DNA of 64,000 nucleotides, taken from assembly GCA_019054805.1 (NCBI GenBank), contig JAHQIY010000014.1, forward strand, positions 1,736,001 through 1,800,000, written 5' to 3'. The translations under genes and the position numbers were made by a program. How positions within the stretch are numbered: position 1 is the stretch's first letter; each line of letters begins with the position of its first letter. The DNA is from Brachionus manjavacas (lineage: Eukaryota; Rotifera; Eurotatoria; Ploima; Brachionidae). This document shows positions 11,689-23,410 of the stretch, piece after piece. Below the pieces are notes generated by a model. That model was not told where the DNA came from. It did no database searches and was given only the letters and a program-made list of their open reading frames with translations.

Positions 11689-12681
11689 TTAAATTCCGTT
11701 CGAATTAATCGAGTGACAACTTGAACTATTTTTTATCAATTGTTTCCTCTTATTTTTCAACCTATCCAATCTTTGCATATTCATCTCAATAAATTGATTT
11801 AGCTCGATTAAATTGGAAGAATTGAGCGAATAGTTTGAAAAGTTGGACTGGTTGGACTTGTAGCCCGAAGTTGAAGTGGAAGAACAAGTCTCTGTATTGC
11901 AGCAAGACAAACAAACATCGGAACAACAACACAAATTTTCAGGCAAAATTTCTTTCGAGAAGTCGCGACTGGTCAAAAGACAATTTCCCGAAGGGGATAA
12001 CTGTGCCAAATGGGTGTTGATTTTTGTTGAGCCCTCTTTAAAAGGACTTGGTGGTGAAATGGCTTTCAAGTTTTCCAATCTGTCTATGAGACACGAATCA
12101 GGTGACTTGAACTCTTGGTCAAAATTCGACTGGAGATAAAAATAGTTTGGATTAGTGCAAAAAATAGACATGTCCTCTTGAGTCATATTATAACTGCCGT
12201 TCGGAGAGCGTGCCTTTATTCGAGTTGACTCGTATACCCTAGCTGAGTCATCTTGTTCTTCGTCCAGCGAGAATTCTTCTTGAATATCTCGGAAATTTCT
12301 CATAATATTTTTACTTGGCTGTTTATGTAAAGGATTTAGTTGAAGTCGAGAAGAAGTCATTAAAGGCTTTGGTGGAGTCATGGACTCTTTGACAATCATG
12401 GTAGAGTTAGAAGAGTTATCGGAAAAAAATTGGCTAATGGAATTGGGAACATTTTGGTAAAGAGGGACGGAATGGAATGGCTTGCGGTTCAGTATTGGGG
12501 GTGGGGTCCGAGGGGGAGATGGTGGGCGCTTTTTGGGCGGCTTTTGACTTGGCAACGTGTTAAATTTTTCCACAGGCTTGTTCAGCAAAGCCAGCTTTTT
12601 CCGCTTGTAATCTTCTATTAAGAAATTTAAATCGTCGAAGCTCATATATTCCGGGTTCGAGTATGAATTAAAGTTGCTCAT
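11689..12681 (-). CDS. Unrecognised proline-rich, Cys-clustered protein
   Basis: Single-exon frame of 330 residues. I do not recognise a family. It begins with SFDDLNFLIEDYKRKKLALL, probably helical. A basic proline-rich stretch follows (about residues 47-66, KPPKKRPPSPPRTPPP), which could bind SH3 or WW domains. The long middle is rich in Ser and Asn and probably disordered. Near residue 250 there is a tight cysteine cluster (NLCCCSDVCLSCCN) that could bind metal or be palmitoylated. The C-terminus is a basic amphipathic helix (FIEMNMQRLDRLKNKRKQL). Its GC content is clearly above the flanks and third positions are used as in neighbouring real genes, which supports coding. No introns, signal peptide or membrane segment are seen. 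It is probably a cytoplasmic adaptor-like protein; function is unknown. Confidence 0.7.
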   Translation of the reverse strand: MSNFNSYSNPEYMSFDDLNFLIEDYKRKKLALLNKPVEKFNTLPSQKPPKKRPPSPPRTPPPILNRKPFHSVPLYQNVPNSISQFFSDNSSNSTMIVKESMTPPKPLMTSSRLQLNPLHKQPSKNIMRNFRDIQEEFSLDEEQDDSARVYESTRIKARSPNGSYNMTQEDMSIFCTNPNYFYLQSNFDQEFKSPDSCLIDRLENLKAISPPSPFKEGSTKINTHLAQLSPSGNCLLTSRDFSKEILPENLCCCSDVCLSCCNTETCSSTSTSGYKSNQSNFSNYSLNSSNLIELNQFIEMNMQRLDRLKNKRKQLIKNSSSCHSINSNGI

Positions 12682-12858
12682 TATTAAATTTAGAATTGAA
12701 AATTTTTAATTAAAAATTAAAAATTTTTTGATTTTTTTTTTCTCTGAAGGATGTTCAAACGAATTTTGCTACACAATTAATAAATTCATCTTGTTGAACT
12801 TTATGTGTCTTTAAATTATGAATGAGCTGATCTTACCATTTTTCAGCTAGTGATTGGG

Positions 12859-12865
12859 AAAAAAA
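12859..12865 (-). terminator. Pol III T-run terminator of tRNA-Ser
   Basis: Immediately downstream of the tRNA 3' end on the minus strand is a run of seven T residues (AAAAAAA on the plus strand), the standard RNA polymerase III stop. Confidence 0.75.
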
Positions 12866-12867
12866 TT

Positions 12868-12949
12868 CGCTGCGAACAGGATTTGAACCTGTGCGGGAAT
12901 AACCCAACAGATTTCAAGTCTGTCGCCTTAACCACTCGGCCATCGCAGC
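12868..12949 (-). tRNA. tRNA-Ser (anticodon TGA)
   Basis: The 82-nt sequence folds as a class II tRNA. The acceptor stem is GCTGCGA/TCGCAGC with discriminator G. The A-box is TGGCCGAGTGG and the B-box GGTTCAAATCC. The anticodon loop ACTTGAAAT gives anticodon TGA (plus-strand 12914-12916), which reads UCA serine codons. The long variable arm (GGGTTATTCCCGC) is as expected for tRNA-Ser. No intron and no encoded CCA. It is a normal, apparently functional gene between two protein genes. Confidence 0.97.
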
Positions 12950-13042
12950 TCTCCTATAGCTTTGAGAAAAAAATTAATTTATCATTTTAGTTTATTCAAA
13001 TGATTTAATTTTGGATTGATAAAAAAATTATTTATTTTAAAA

Positions 13043-13620
13043 ATTTTAGTTAAACTAGGAAAATTGAATTTAATGTAGTAAAATTTTTGAACTTTTTAAG
13101 TGGAACTCTTTTATTTTTTGCTAGGAACTAATGCCAAGCAACAAAAAAAATAAAAAGACCTTAAAAATTTGGAAAAAGCTAAATCCATTTTTTTCTTAAG
13201 ATATTTTTTTTTGTTTTTTTAATTCAAAAAATTTAATTCTGCATTGATGAAAAAACATTTATTTAATTAAACCAATAAAATTGATCTCAATCGAATTAGA
13301 TATTAAAGGTATATTAAAAACTCTTTTATTTTTTCTTTGGAATTAATGGCACAAAAAAAACATCTAAAAACCTTTAAAATTCGTAATAAAAGTTCAATAC
13401 AATTTTTAATGGAAAGAAAATTTTTGCTTTGATAATAAAAGGTAATTATTTTGAAATTTTAGTTAAACTAGAGCGATTGAACTAAATCTAATAGATTTTT
13501 TAAATATTTAAGTGGAACCCTTTAGTTTATTAGGAACTAACGCCAAGCAACAAAAAAACATTATTAAAAGACCTTTATAATTTGGAATAAAAGTTCAATC
13601 CATTTTATTTTAATTTATTT
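13043..13620. repeat. Three ~200-bp diverged tandem units
   Basis: A unit containing ttttagttaaacta, then ctcttttattttttgcta, ggaactaatgccaagcaac and ggaataaaagttcaatcc is present three times with starts about 200-215 bp apart (anchors at 13107, 13321 and 13518). The copies have diverged by substitutions and short indels. No coding capacity. It lies just upstream (in tRNA orientation) of the tRNA-Ser gene. Confidence 0.65.
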
Positions 13621-14070
13621 TTTTTGATTTTTTAAATAAGCGTCATAATAAACCATCTAAATGGCACTATTCAAGGAAATTAAGCTGATCGATTTAAACT
13701 TATTTTTCCATTTAACTTGAAGGGTGTCAATTAAAAGCGAAGCTGAAATTTTGCAAAGAAATGAGTTTCAATCATCTTAAAAAAAATTTATTGTTTTTAC
13801 CTAAGAAAGGCTCATAAAAGCAGCTATTTTTATTAAAAAAATGTTTATTTTCCAATAAAAAGAAAAAAAATAAATATCCAAATATTTACAGAAATTTTCT
13901 GCTGTTTCAAAAGAACTAAATTTAAAGGTTTCTTAAAATTTGAATTTTATTTGTTAACATAAGCAATTACATCGCCAATATTTAAATTTTAATTTGAAAA
14001 TTTTAACAACCGTTTATAAAAAAAATATAAAAAAATTTAATCAATATTTGTCTAAGTAGTAGAGTATATA

Positions 14071-15796
14071 ATGAATGGGTCTACGAAAAGGCAGCAAGAG
14101 TTGTTCAACAGCGTATTTTTGAAAAACAAAAATCGGTTTCCTAAACTGCCGCAGCATTCCAAAATGGACAACCGCCTCGAGCATTCAAGCTATTTTCAGG
14201 AGAAATTTTTGCCCGAAATAAAAACCAAAATTAAAATATCCGCCAGTTTAAAGTCGGAAAAAATTTTCAACCAAGACCAAGACTCGCTGTATTGGCTGGA
14301 CGGCTTTGAGCTCTTTTCTAACGAGAGCTTGTCCGAGAACAAAAAATTTCTCATTCACAATAAAAATTTGTCAAAACTCAAAGCCCTGGTGATCAAAGAA
14401 AAGGACAAAGTGAAAAACTTCGGCAGCTTTGAGACCAGCACAATACCAATTGAGGCAAAAGTGTTTAATTTTAGGTTCAAATTTAAAAAAGTTGTAAAAA
14501 TTATTTTAATTGTATTAAAATTTCTTAATTTGTACAAAATAAACAGAGCCAACCAACAAAGTGATTATCATGTAACTTTTTTTTTTGTGAATTTTTTTTT
14601 TTAAATTTAAAAACTAGCTTGATCCAGATTTTAAAAATGGAGTTTTGTTTGATAAGAAGTATTTTAAGCGTCCCGAAGAACCACCGCTTTCAGAAGAAAT
14701 AAAAAAAATGCTCAAAATGGACTCAAACCAGCGATCAAACTCCCTAATCCGACACATAATCATTTCTCTAAGTTTTTCTGTACCGGAGTTTTTGGATTTT
14801 CCGCTTTTTATGCAAAAATTAATAGCTAAATATGCGTACTATGCCGAATACGCTCCGAACCGAGTCATTATTCGGCAAGGCCACATGCCCCAAAATTTCT
14901 ACTTTGTCATATCTGGTCTGGCCATGGAGATACGCAGCAGCTTTTCTTACACAAGCGAGACCCCAGTCGGAGTTTTCAAGAGAGGCGACTCTTTCGGAGA
15001 CAAGTCCATAATCAACAATGCACCACGCTCGTCTTCAGTAACTGTGTCCGGCACCAGACCCATCTGTTTACTTGTAATAGAAAAAGAAGATTTTTTCAAA
15101 ATTCAATCTCCGGTGTCTAGCGAAGCTGAGCGCACCGACTTTTTGAAAAAAGTCGATCTATTCAGTCTAGTTGAGTACAACTTTCAGTCTTTAATGAACG
15201 ACAACCGCAACAATCAAGCCATATGCTCGATTTATTTCAAGAATGGTCAGACAATTTGCGAAAATAGCCAGACAGATGACTGGATCTATGTGGTCAAGAC
15301 GGGCTCTTGCAAAGTGTTAAGAAGGATTAAGTTCGACCAGGAAGCATTTGACAAGTACATCAACTCGAACAAGCATAAAGAAAATGTCCAGTTCATTCAT
15401 TTGCACAATTTTAAGTCAAAAATTAAATTTGGTGATAAAAAAAGAGCTGGTGATGCCAGAAAATTGACCAGTGATGAAGTTTTGCTGAAAATGAAACAGC
15501 TGAAAGAAGGTGACATATTTGGTTTGCACGATGTTATTTTGTCCGAGAAGGATGACCAGAAAATACCACTGATCCTACATTCGGACGGTGCCGAGTGCAT
15601 TATGATTAGTAGAAAGTATTTTCTTAAATATCTTCAGTCTCAGGCGTTGCTAACCCTTAGGTTTAATTTGCATCCGTTTCCGAGTGATGAATACTTGATT
15701 GGAAAATATTTTGATGCAGTCAAATGGAAAGAATTTTTGCACAAATCCAAAAATGAAACTGTCAAATTAATTAAAGACAAAAAATCTTATAAATAG
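14071..15796 (+). CDS. CNBD2: Cyclic nucleotide-binding domain protein (CNBD2-like)
   Basis: Two exons, 14071-14571 and 14618-15796, with a 46-bp GT-AG intron, give 559 residues. Residues about 140-160 form a basic hydrophobic helix (FKKVVKIILIVLKFLNL) that precedes the CNB domain in CNBD2 proteins. The first CNB fold (about 240-335) shows IIRQGHMPQNFYFVISG, then FKRGDSFGD and NAPRSSSVTV. A second, degenerate CNB-like repeat (about 385-520) has WIYVVKTGSCKVL and LKEGDIFGLHD. In canonical cyclic-nucleotide sites the phosphate-binding cassette reads FGE(L/I)A...PRaA. Here the Glu is Asp and the small residues are Ser, so ligand binding is uncertain although the Arg remains. CNBD2 in mammals is linked to spermiogenesis. 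The orthology call is by layout and motifs only. Confidence 0.78.
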
Positions 15797-16076
15797 ATTC
15801 TATTCAATTTTGTAAATAAAAAAAAACAAAATAATGTTTTAAATGATTAGTCAGCAATAAAATGTTTTTCTCATTTAAATATTGTGTCAATTCCGACGTT
15901 AAATTTTTTTTGATAAAGCTGTGAATAAAAAATCAAATTTAGAATAGGTTTATCTCATTGACCAGTTTTTGAAAAGTAAAAAAAAATTATTTAAAAAAAA
16001 ATTTTTTAGGAGCATTTTTTTGGGTAATGAAAATTAGTGACTTTTGATTGATAACTTGGTTATTGGAATCTGATTG
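15797..16076. other. Short AT-rich spacer
   Basis: Contains the presumptive 3' UTR of the CNBD2-like gene (an AATAAA lies near 15857) and nothing else that I can identify before the fold-back element. Confidence 0.5.
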
Positions 16077-16634
16077 TTGCTATAGGGTCATCCCTAAAAC
16101 GCGGAATGCGGGATATTTTTGCTAAATAAATTTAAAGTATAATTAATAATTAATAATAATAATAAAAGTCAGTCTTACTTTTACCTTTTCTGTGATAAAC
16201 GCCAACTTTAGCACATTTGAAATGGTAGCAATATTTGCAATGTTTTGATGTCGTCACATTCTATTGAATATGACGACATCAAAACACAATTCTCGACAGA
16301 CTGGACATTTACAATGATCAATTTTTTTCAACATAAGTTCTGCAAATATTGGTACCATTTCAAATGTGCTAAAGTTGGCGTTTATCACAGAAAAGGTAAA
16401 AGTAAGACTTGGTTGTTTTCTAAATATGACCAGATTGTAAGTCTTCAAATAATTAACCTTTTTCATCATTAATGACGATTATATTAAATTTGTTAAAACA
16501 ATTAAGTCTATTTTGAAATTAAATTTTTTTATACCGCATACCGCATATTCCGCAACTAAATTCCGCAATAAAATTTCAATAATAAAATGCAAAAATATTC
16601 CGCATTCCGCGTTTCAGCGACAACCTTGCTATAG
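16077..16634. mobile_element. 540-bp fold-back MITE with perfect 9-bp target duplication
   Basis: TTGCTATAG flanks the element on both sides (16077-16085 and 16626-16634). The inverted ends are GGTCATCCCTAAAACGCGG (left) and, complemented, GGTTGTCGCTGAAACGCGG (right), and share GAATGCGG(G/A)ATATTTTTGC further in. A 9-bp duplication is typical of MULE-type elements. Inside, a second inverted repeat is found (about 16166-16255 against 16268-16412). It is asymmetric: the right arm carries about 55 extra bases. That arm reads CKYWYHFKCAKVGVYHR, like the C-terminal half of a PHD finger. No intact gene is present, so it moved in trans if at all. Confidence 0.75.
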
Positions 16635-17894
16635 ATGGTTATCAATTTTGTCAGCATTTCGTGAATCTTTTAAAACATTCTTTCCAAGATTGGTATACTA
16701 TGAATATTTATACGCTTTCTTCTGTTTCTTTTTGAGTTAGATTCAATGTTTAAAATATAACCTGACATTTGCTGCAATGTGATGATCTGTCGATTGAGTG
16801 AGTGATATCAAGCGTCGAGTTGTAAAAAATATTTTAAAATCAACTTTTTGTGGTGTGATGGTAAAACTTAAAATATTAATTAAACAATTTGAAAAAAATT
16901 TTTACTCATAGATTTATTAAATTTACTACTCAATTAAATAACTGTTTTTTTATTTTACTTTATTTGCTTATTTAGACCATGTCAGAATTTTTTGTTTTTT
17001 TAAGTTATTTCCACTCTCCATGTCTTTTTAATCGATTTAAATCTCTTTACTTGAAATTCATTAAGACTAAGACTTAAATTTTTTTTATTATGATTTACTC
17101 TTTCATTTAATAATCAAGATTTTTTTTTCACCAAAACTACCAAAGCAATCTCCATATTCAGCATTTCATTATACATTATAAAAGATTGATTAAATAATTG
17201 AATAAATTGTATAAGCATCTTGTTTTTTTATTAATTTAATTTTGAGTTCGTCATTAATCAATGATAACAAATTTTTAAAATTCGGATAGTTTTATTTATA
17301 TTTTTTATATAAACTAATTACCGAATTATCATTTTTGTTTCTTTTATTTTAATGCTATCTTTTTTTCCTATATATTTTTTATTTAATTTTATATGAATTT
17401 TTTAATTTTTTTTTATCATTTTAATTTTTATTCTTCAAAAAAATACAAATAAATAATATGAACAATGAATTACAAGGCAAAAATGATAATTCCCCAACGG
17501 CTATCAACAAGTGCATAGTTTTCAATGGGCAGTAAAAGAGCCGAATTCACAGAATATATCATATAATCCAAAATTTCAATACATTAGTACCCTTGGGCCT
17601 GTCTATCCGATCCTGTCGTAAGACGTATTGGAACAGCTATTTATCCTCCCTGTTAACGTGAACACTCATGGTTAAGTTAATCAACTTACCAGTGATTTCT
17701 ACATAGATGTCGCAAAATCACAAGTATTTCAAAGTTTTTATTCCAAAATAGATAGGAAGAAGAATTTTAAAGAATCTTATTAAAATAAGATTTAGCTTTT
17801 GTTAACTTTTTTTTGAAAAAATTGAATTATTCTTTTATTTAAAAATTTATTTTTAGAATAAATTATTATTCCATTTTGAGATTTAGATTTAAAA
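16635..17894. other. Intergenic, with a GC-richer block of unknown nature
   Basis: Mostly A/T homopolymer DNA. A block at about 17460-17720 is distinctly less AT-rich but has stops in every frame and no family I can recognise. It could be a decayed mobile element or an upstream control region of UBE3B. Confidence 0.4.
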
Positions 17895-20800
17895 ATGTTC
17901 TCGCAGAACTCAAGTGACAAAGAGAGTTTTATAAAGCAAGCCAATGAGGCCAGAGAAAGGCGAACTTTGGAAAAAAAGAAGGTTATTTCAGCCATAAGGA
18001 TTCAGACTCTTTTTCGAGGATACAAGGCTCGCAAAGCACTTATTAACAATTTGGAGTATTAAAAAATTTTACTTTTTTTTTTTTAATTTAAATCCTAAGA
18101 TTGGAACTGAACAATGCGTTTAATGGAATCGATGTCAAAGATGTTGATTCTCTATTATCTAAAAGCTATTTACCAAAACAATTATTTCATTTAATTAATA
18201 AATTTTTGTTCCTAAATGATCTCAAGAGTTCAAAAAGCAATTCAATGGATAAAACAGTAGTTCAAATAAAATCTTTTAGTTATTATTTTTATCTTTTTTA
18301 TAATTGTTAGCTTGTTTTACATTTGAGTTCTTACTTAATACTAAATATTACAAACAGTGATTTTAAAGTAACATAATTTAAGATTGTCTATTTGAATGGA
18401 ATTATTTTTAATTTCATTAGCATTCATACATGGGTCTCATTTTGTCTAAGGATAATTATCAAATCTTTCTTAGCCAAACTCAAAAAATTCTGAAAATTTT
18501 TACCAATTTTATGCATCAATTAAATGTAATTTTATAATTTTTGTTTCTCATACTTGATTTTTTTTAACTATTTTTAAGATCAAAGACTTAAATGACTATA
18601 GAATATTCACCAATTTACTAAATTTTTTCACAATACTATGCGATTCAAAGTACTGGAAATGCTTTCCGACATCAAATAGAAGTAACTTTAGTTTTATTGT
18701 TGAAAAAAATGGGTTATTTATTATCTTTAAGATGAAATGCTGGAAAAAACTTTACAAGAAATAAGCAAAAATTACACAATTTCTCTAAAAAAAAATTTGA
18801 TTTTTAAAAAATTAATGGTAAATTTTTATTTAATATTTTGTGATAATTTTTATCCAATTAATTAAGATACATTTGATTCAGAATAGTCAAAATCATGTAC
18901 CCATCATCAAGCCAAATACATTCAACCATATATTTAATTTGACTTACAAGTATTTTATTGAAATTTTTTTTCTTAATTAAATCTTGAAAATATTCAACAG
19001 AATTTTAGAAGATGTAAATTTTGATTCAAAAGTTTTAATAGAGTATAGTTCTACTATGCTCTCAGTACCGGTATTTTATAAAATATTCAAAGAAAATTTG
19101 CAGACTGAACAAAGTCTAGTTGAGAAAATTTTAAAAAATTCTCTTTGTGAAAAAATTTTCACTTCTCTTGTGGACTCTGGGCACATAAGATCATTTTTGC
19201 AAGACTCGAATGATGTCAATCTAATGATATCATTTCTAGGCAACATGTGCTCACTATGCAGTTTAGATTTTGTTTGTTTGAAGACAAATATTGAAAAATT
19301 TGTGGTCATATATCATCAAATATTTTTAAATATATCTAGTGTGATACTACCAGAAAAAATAAATTCAGATAAACATCATTCGATTAGATGGCACCCAATC
19401 TTTGGATACTTAAAAATAAAAACTTGCATCAAGTAATTTAATTTTAAGAAAATTTTTTTTTTTTCAATTAATAAATATTAAAAGCAATTTTGAAATATTC
19501 AATCAAGTTTTGGATCAATTGAGACTTTTATGGTCGCATAAACTGATTTCAATTTTATTTGATTTTAAATATTCTGTCAATGAAGAAAATTTGGTCAATT
19601 CCAACAATTTTAAATTTTATGTTAAAAATTTTTTTGATAAGGCTGTGAATAAAAAATCAAATTTTTTAAACTCATCCGAGGCAGTGTCTGTTTATCGTGT
19701 TTGTTCTTTTTATAGACAATTTTTATTTTTAATCAATGAACCGAAGATAGAAATCCTTTCAGGTAAATTATTTTTTTAGGAAAAAAAATAAAATTATGGT
19801 TCAAGCATTGAGCATTGAGGAAGAATTTTTACTTGGACTGTGGGCTTTTGTCACAAATATAGGTCCAATGTGCGGAATGAAAGACTTGGTAAAAATACTA
19901 GAAAACGGCAATGGTTTCACCTCACATCCGATCTTTGATGTCTATTATTTAATGTGTAATTTGGTCCTTTATTTAGTAACGTAAGTTAATTTTTTTTAAT
20001 AATAAGAAATTACATTAATTTTAATATTCTGTTAAATTTTGAAAAATAATTTCATATTAATTATAATTTAAACCTATAGATAGATATTGAGAAAAAGACC
20101 TAGAGAACTAAAAAAATTTAAATAAAATCTTGGCTCTGAATAGGCTTTTTTAGTGCTTTCATTAGCTAAGTAAAAATATTAAGCCAATTTTTGTTTAATT
20201 GAAAATCATTTTTTGTTTGATTCGGTACATTGTAAAAAAACATAATCAAATTTTATTAAAAAAACTATAATTAAATAAAATAAATATTTGTTATAAATAA
20301 AAGTGTTCTAGATGAAAATGAATTTTATGTTGAACAAAAAGTTCTAAAGCTAAATGATTATAAGCAAATTGCAAATTTTTTGAATAACTTGCTATACCAT
20401 GTCATTGCCAATGGTCTTATTGGTAATTATTTTTTCATAAATCAAAAATTAGAAAATAAAATTTTGTTATTTAAAAGATTTGAAATTGCTGGATCAAGAT
20501 CCGTATTTTACGGTATTTCATCAACTTTTGTTTTCACTTTACGTGAAAGATTGTAGAAGATTATTCACCGACAAACTCGAATTTTGGACTATAAAGTAAA
20601 ACTTGAAAAAAATTGAAAGAAAAAAATAATTTATTTTAAAAGGGAAATACGAATCAAAAATTTTATGGAAGATTTGGAAAAAGAGTCGAAAAATGCCCTT
20701 TTTATAATTAATAAAATTCCACATGTTGTTCCTTTAAAATACCGCATCGAAATACTAAAAAACAAAATAGAAAAAGATAAACAAATTGTCTTGGGCGAAG

Positions 20801-22382
20801 ATTGTTCTAGTTTAAAAATAAGCATTAGAAGAAACCGAATGGTTGAAGATGCATATAGAAACTTATCTTCTCTTTCATCTAATTTACTAAAGTCACCTAT
20901 TAGAATAACATTTATCAATGAATTTGTGAGATAGTTTAAAAACTAAACTAATCAAAAAGATATTATGTATTTTCTAAGGGACTGAAAGAAGCTGGCATTG
21001 ATCAAGATGGTGTTTTTAAAGAATTCTTGCAGCAAACTATTCAAAATTTGTTAAATCCTGAATTCAATCTTTTCAAGGTAAACATATAAAATTGAATATA
21101 AAAATAAATTCTTTTTTCTTAAGTTAACTTCGGATCAATTTCTCTATCCTTCTGCAGCATCCTATTTTGTAGAGGATCATCTTCAAATGTTCCAATTTGC
21201 TGGAAAACTAATCGCCAAAGCTGTTTATGAGGTGTTTACTTTTATACCAAGTTTAAAAACAAATCTTTTAATTAAAATCTTAGAGTCTGGTTATTGACGC
21301 TGAATTTACATCGTTTTTCTTGCGTCAAATAGCTGGTTATCGAAGTCAATTTAGCTACAGCTTCCTCGACGACTTAGTCACTCTAGATCAGGACTTGTAC
21401 AAAAATTTAAATTTTATAAAAGTAATTTTTTTTTATTATTTTGAAAAAATAATTTTTTTGATAAATTAGCATGATCAAAATGTTGATGATTTGGAGTTAA
21501 ACTTTACACATAGTGAGCATCATTTGGGAAAGCTGATAACCCATGAACTAGTTCCATCTGGAGAACTAATTAAAGTCACGAATACTAACAAGTAAATTTC
21601 TTTCAAAATTCATGGAAAAATAAAAATCTATTTATTTTTTTTTGATTAAAAATAGAATAAAGTATATTCATTTAATGGCTCATTTTAAGCTTCATAGACA
21701 GATAAAAGATCAAATAAATGCGTTTAATGAGGGGTTTAAATCAATTATTAGACAAGACTGGATAAATATGTTCTCGGTTACGGAAATTCAGCGTTTGATT
21801 TCCGGATGTCTAAACGACCTGAATATTGAAGATTTAAAGTAAAACATTTCAAAAAATTTTTTTTTATTTTACTAAAATCACTAGGAAAAATGTTCAGTAC
21901 TGGGGAGGGTTACATAGTAGTCATAGGCTGGTAAAATGGCTTTGGGAAATAGTGGAAAACGATTTTGACCAAGAAGAAAAATCTCTATTTCTTAAAGTAA
22001 TTGTTTTTTAGGGGTTTACATTTAATTTATAAATTGTTTTAAAGTTTGTAACAAGCAGTCCAAAGCCCCCGTTGATGGGATTCTCAACTCTAAATCCCCA
22101 ATTTACAATTCGGTGCGTAGAAGCCGAAGAAGAAGAAGTAATCTATAGATTAAAAAAAAATCATATTTGATAATTAATTATTAAAAGGGAACTATTTATG
22201 ATTCATCTCTTAAAGGTTTTTTCAAAACATTGATGAACATCGGTGGCACGAACACATCCCGTTTGCCAACTAGCTCCACTTGCTTTAACCTTTTGAAATT
22301 ACCCAACTATTCAAAAAAATCAACCCTAAGAGACAAACTACGATATGCCATTAGGAGCAATTCTGGCTTCGAATTATCTTAG
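17895..22382 (+). CDS. UBE3B: HECT-type ubiquitin-protein ligase UBE3B
   Basis: E3 ligase that takes ubiquitin from an E2 onto its own cysteine and transfers it to substrates. Twenty exons: 17895-18055, 18100-18256, 18421-18525, 18579-18681, 18732-18817, 18867-18949, 19001-19432, 19485-19762, 19806-19980, 20304-20422, 20478-20595, 20643-20925, 20979-21077, 21124-21231, 21284-21421, 21470-21591, 21656-21838, 21885-21996, 22045-22137, 22188-22382. They join to 1049 residues, close to the ~1070 of vertebrate UBE3B. An IQ motif lies at the N-terminus ([15 protein letters not shown]). The HECT domain starts near residue 665 ([39 protein letters not shown]). The catalytic Cys is about residue 1017 (codon 22281-22283), and the protein ends in GFELS. 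The N-terminal IQ plus the whole-length similarity favours UBE3B over UBE3C. The exon 2/3 junction is the least certain. All catalytic landmarks are intact. Confidence 0.93.
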
Positions 22383-22465
22383 ATTAAGTGTATTTTTATT
22401 TTTGTACTTTTTTGTAATTTTATTTTTTTACAAATTAAAATTATTAAAAAATAATGTTCTACTTT

Positions 22466-22742
22466 TTAACTCTTTCGGTCATTTTTTTTAACTAACTCAT
22501 GAAGTTTTAAGTTTTCTATTTGTAATGTTGTCTTAAAAAGGTAAGAAATAATTATTTTATTAAGTTTTAAAAAAATTACTTTTTGTTTCATTAAATCATT
22601 GTACACTCTTATATTTTCCACTGCATTTTCAAGTTGATCTCTGAACAATATTTATTAGTAAAAAAAAAAATTTCTTTAAAACTTACTTTTGAGTTTTTAA
22701 ATTAGCTAGTTCTTTTTGAAGCTCTTCTTCTTTAAGTATCAT
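22466..22742 (-). CDS. Small coiled-coil protein, unassigned
   Basis: Three exons on the minus strand, 22742-22687, 22640-22580 and 22531-22466, join through GT-AG introns of 46 and 48 bp to 60 residues. Almost the whole protein is a predicted coiled coil (EEELQKELANLKTQK, LENAVENIRVYNDL, TTLQIENLKLHEL). The second intron happens to be open in frame, so retention is possible. Its stop is only 83 bp from the converging UBE3B stop, so the two 3' UTRs must overlap or be very short. The start is uncertain: the ATG at 22742 directly follows an AG, so a further 5' exon may exist. I do not recognise the family. Confidence 0.5.
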
Positions 22743-23410
22743 CTTAAATAGTTATGAAATTAATCTCAAAATTTGAACATCAGCAAATAGATTTCGAAAT
22801 ATTAGAATTCTGAAGTGTATCTAAATATTGTCATGGTTAAAAGTTGATCCAAAGTAACCCAGCAAAAAGTAAATCAAATGAGGAGACATTTTTGTATTTA
22901 AATAAAGAACGGTTAAGGATATTCAAAATTTTAAATTTGAAAATTTTTGACAAAAAAAATCGGAATCTTTATCCTTCAAACCGACAAGATTCATGTTTTG
23001 CTGTATTTTTTTAAATTAATGCTCAAAGATCCTAAATAAGTTGATTGTCAAAAAAATTTTAAAACATTTTAACTGTTCTTTATAGAAACATTAAAAATTC
23101 TTTAATTTGGTGCTTTTTTTTTTGTAAAATAAAGGATTTTCTTAAGAAATTCAATTATTGAAAGTCTTCCTTTTTAAATCCATAAATCTTTAATAATTTC
23201 GACAAACATAAAAAAGTCCTTGATTTCTTTCGTTGATCAATTTTTTCGACTTTTGATCAAATTTAAAGATTTAAAGTTGAATTTTGTTTAATTTTTTAAA
23301 AAATGATTAGCAAAATAACTTGTCATAGCAGAACTAGTTTTGATCTTATTGAAAAAGTTATTCATTTTTTTATCATTAAGTTCTGTTTCATTATACTGAA
23401 TTTCTCAAAA
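22743..23410. other. AT-rich spacer
   Basis: No coding or structural feature recognised. It would include the 5' end of the small coiled-coil gene. Confidence 0.4.

Noticed and set aside
11835-12621. Three plus-strand frames over the proline-rich gene
   Set aside because: Shadows of the 330-residue minus-strand frame; no start context or family signature.
19763-19805. Acceptor at 19779 for UBE3B exon 9, and an ATG start at 19796
   Set aside because: The first gives a 17-bp intron and a stop. The AG at 19805 restores ILSALSIEEE in the family frame.
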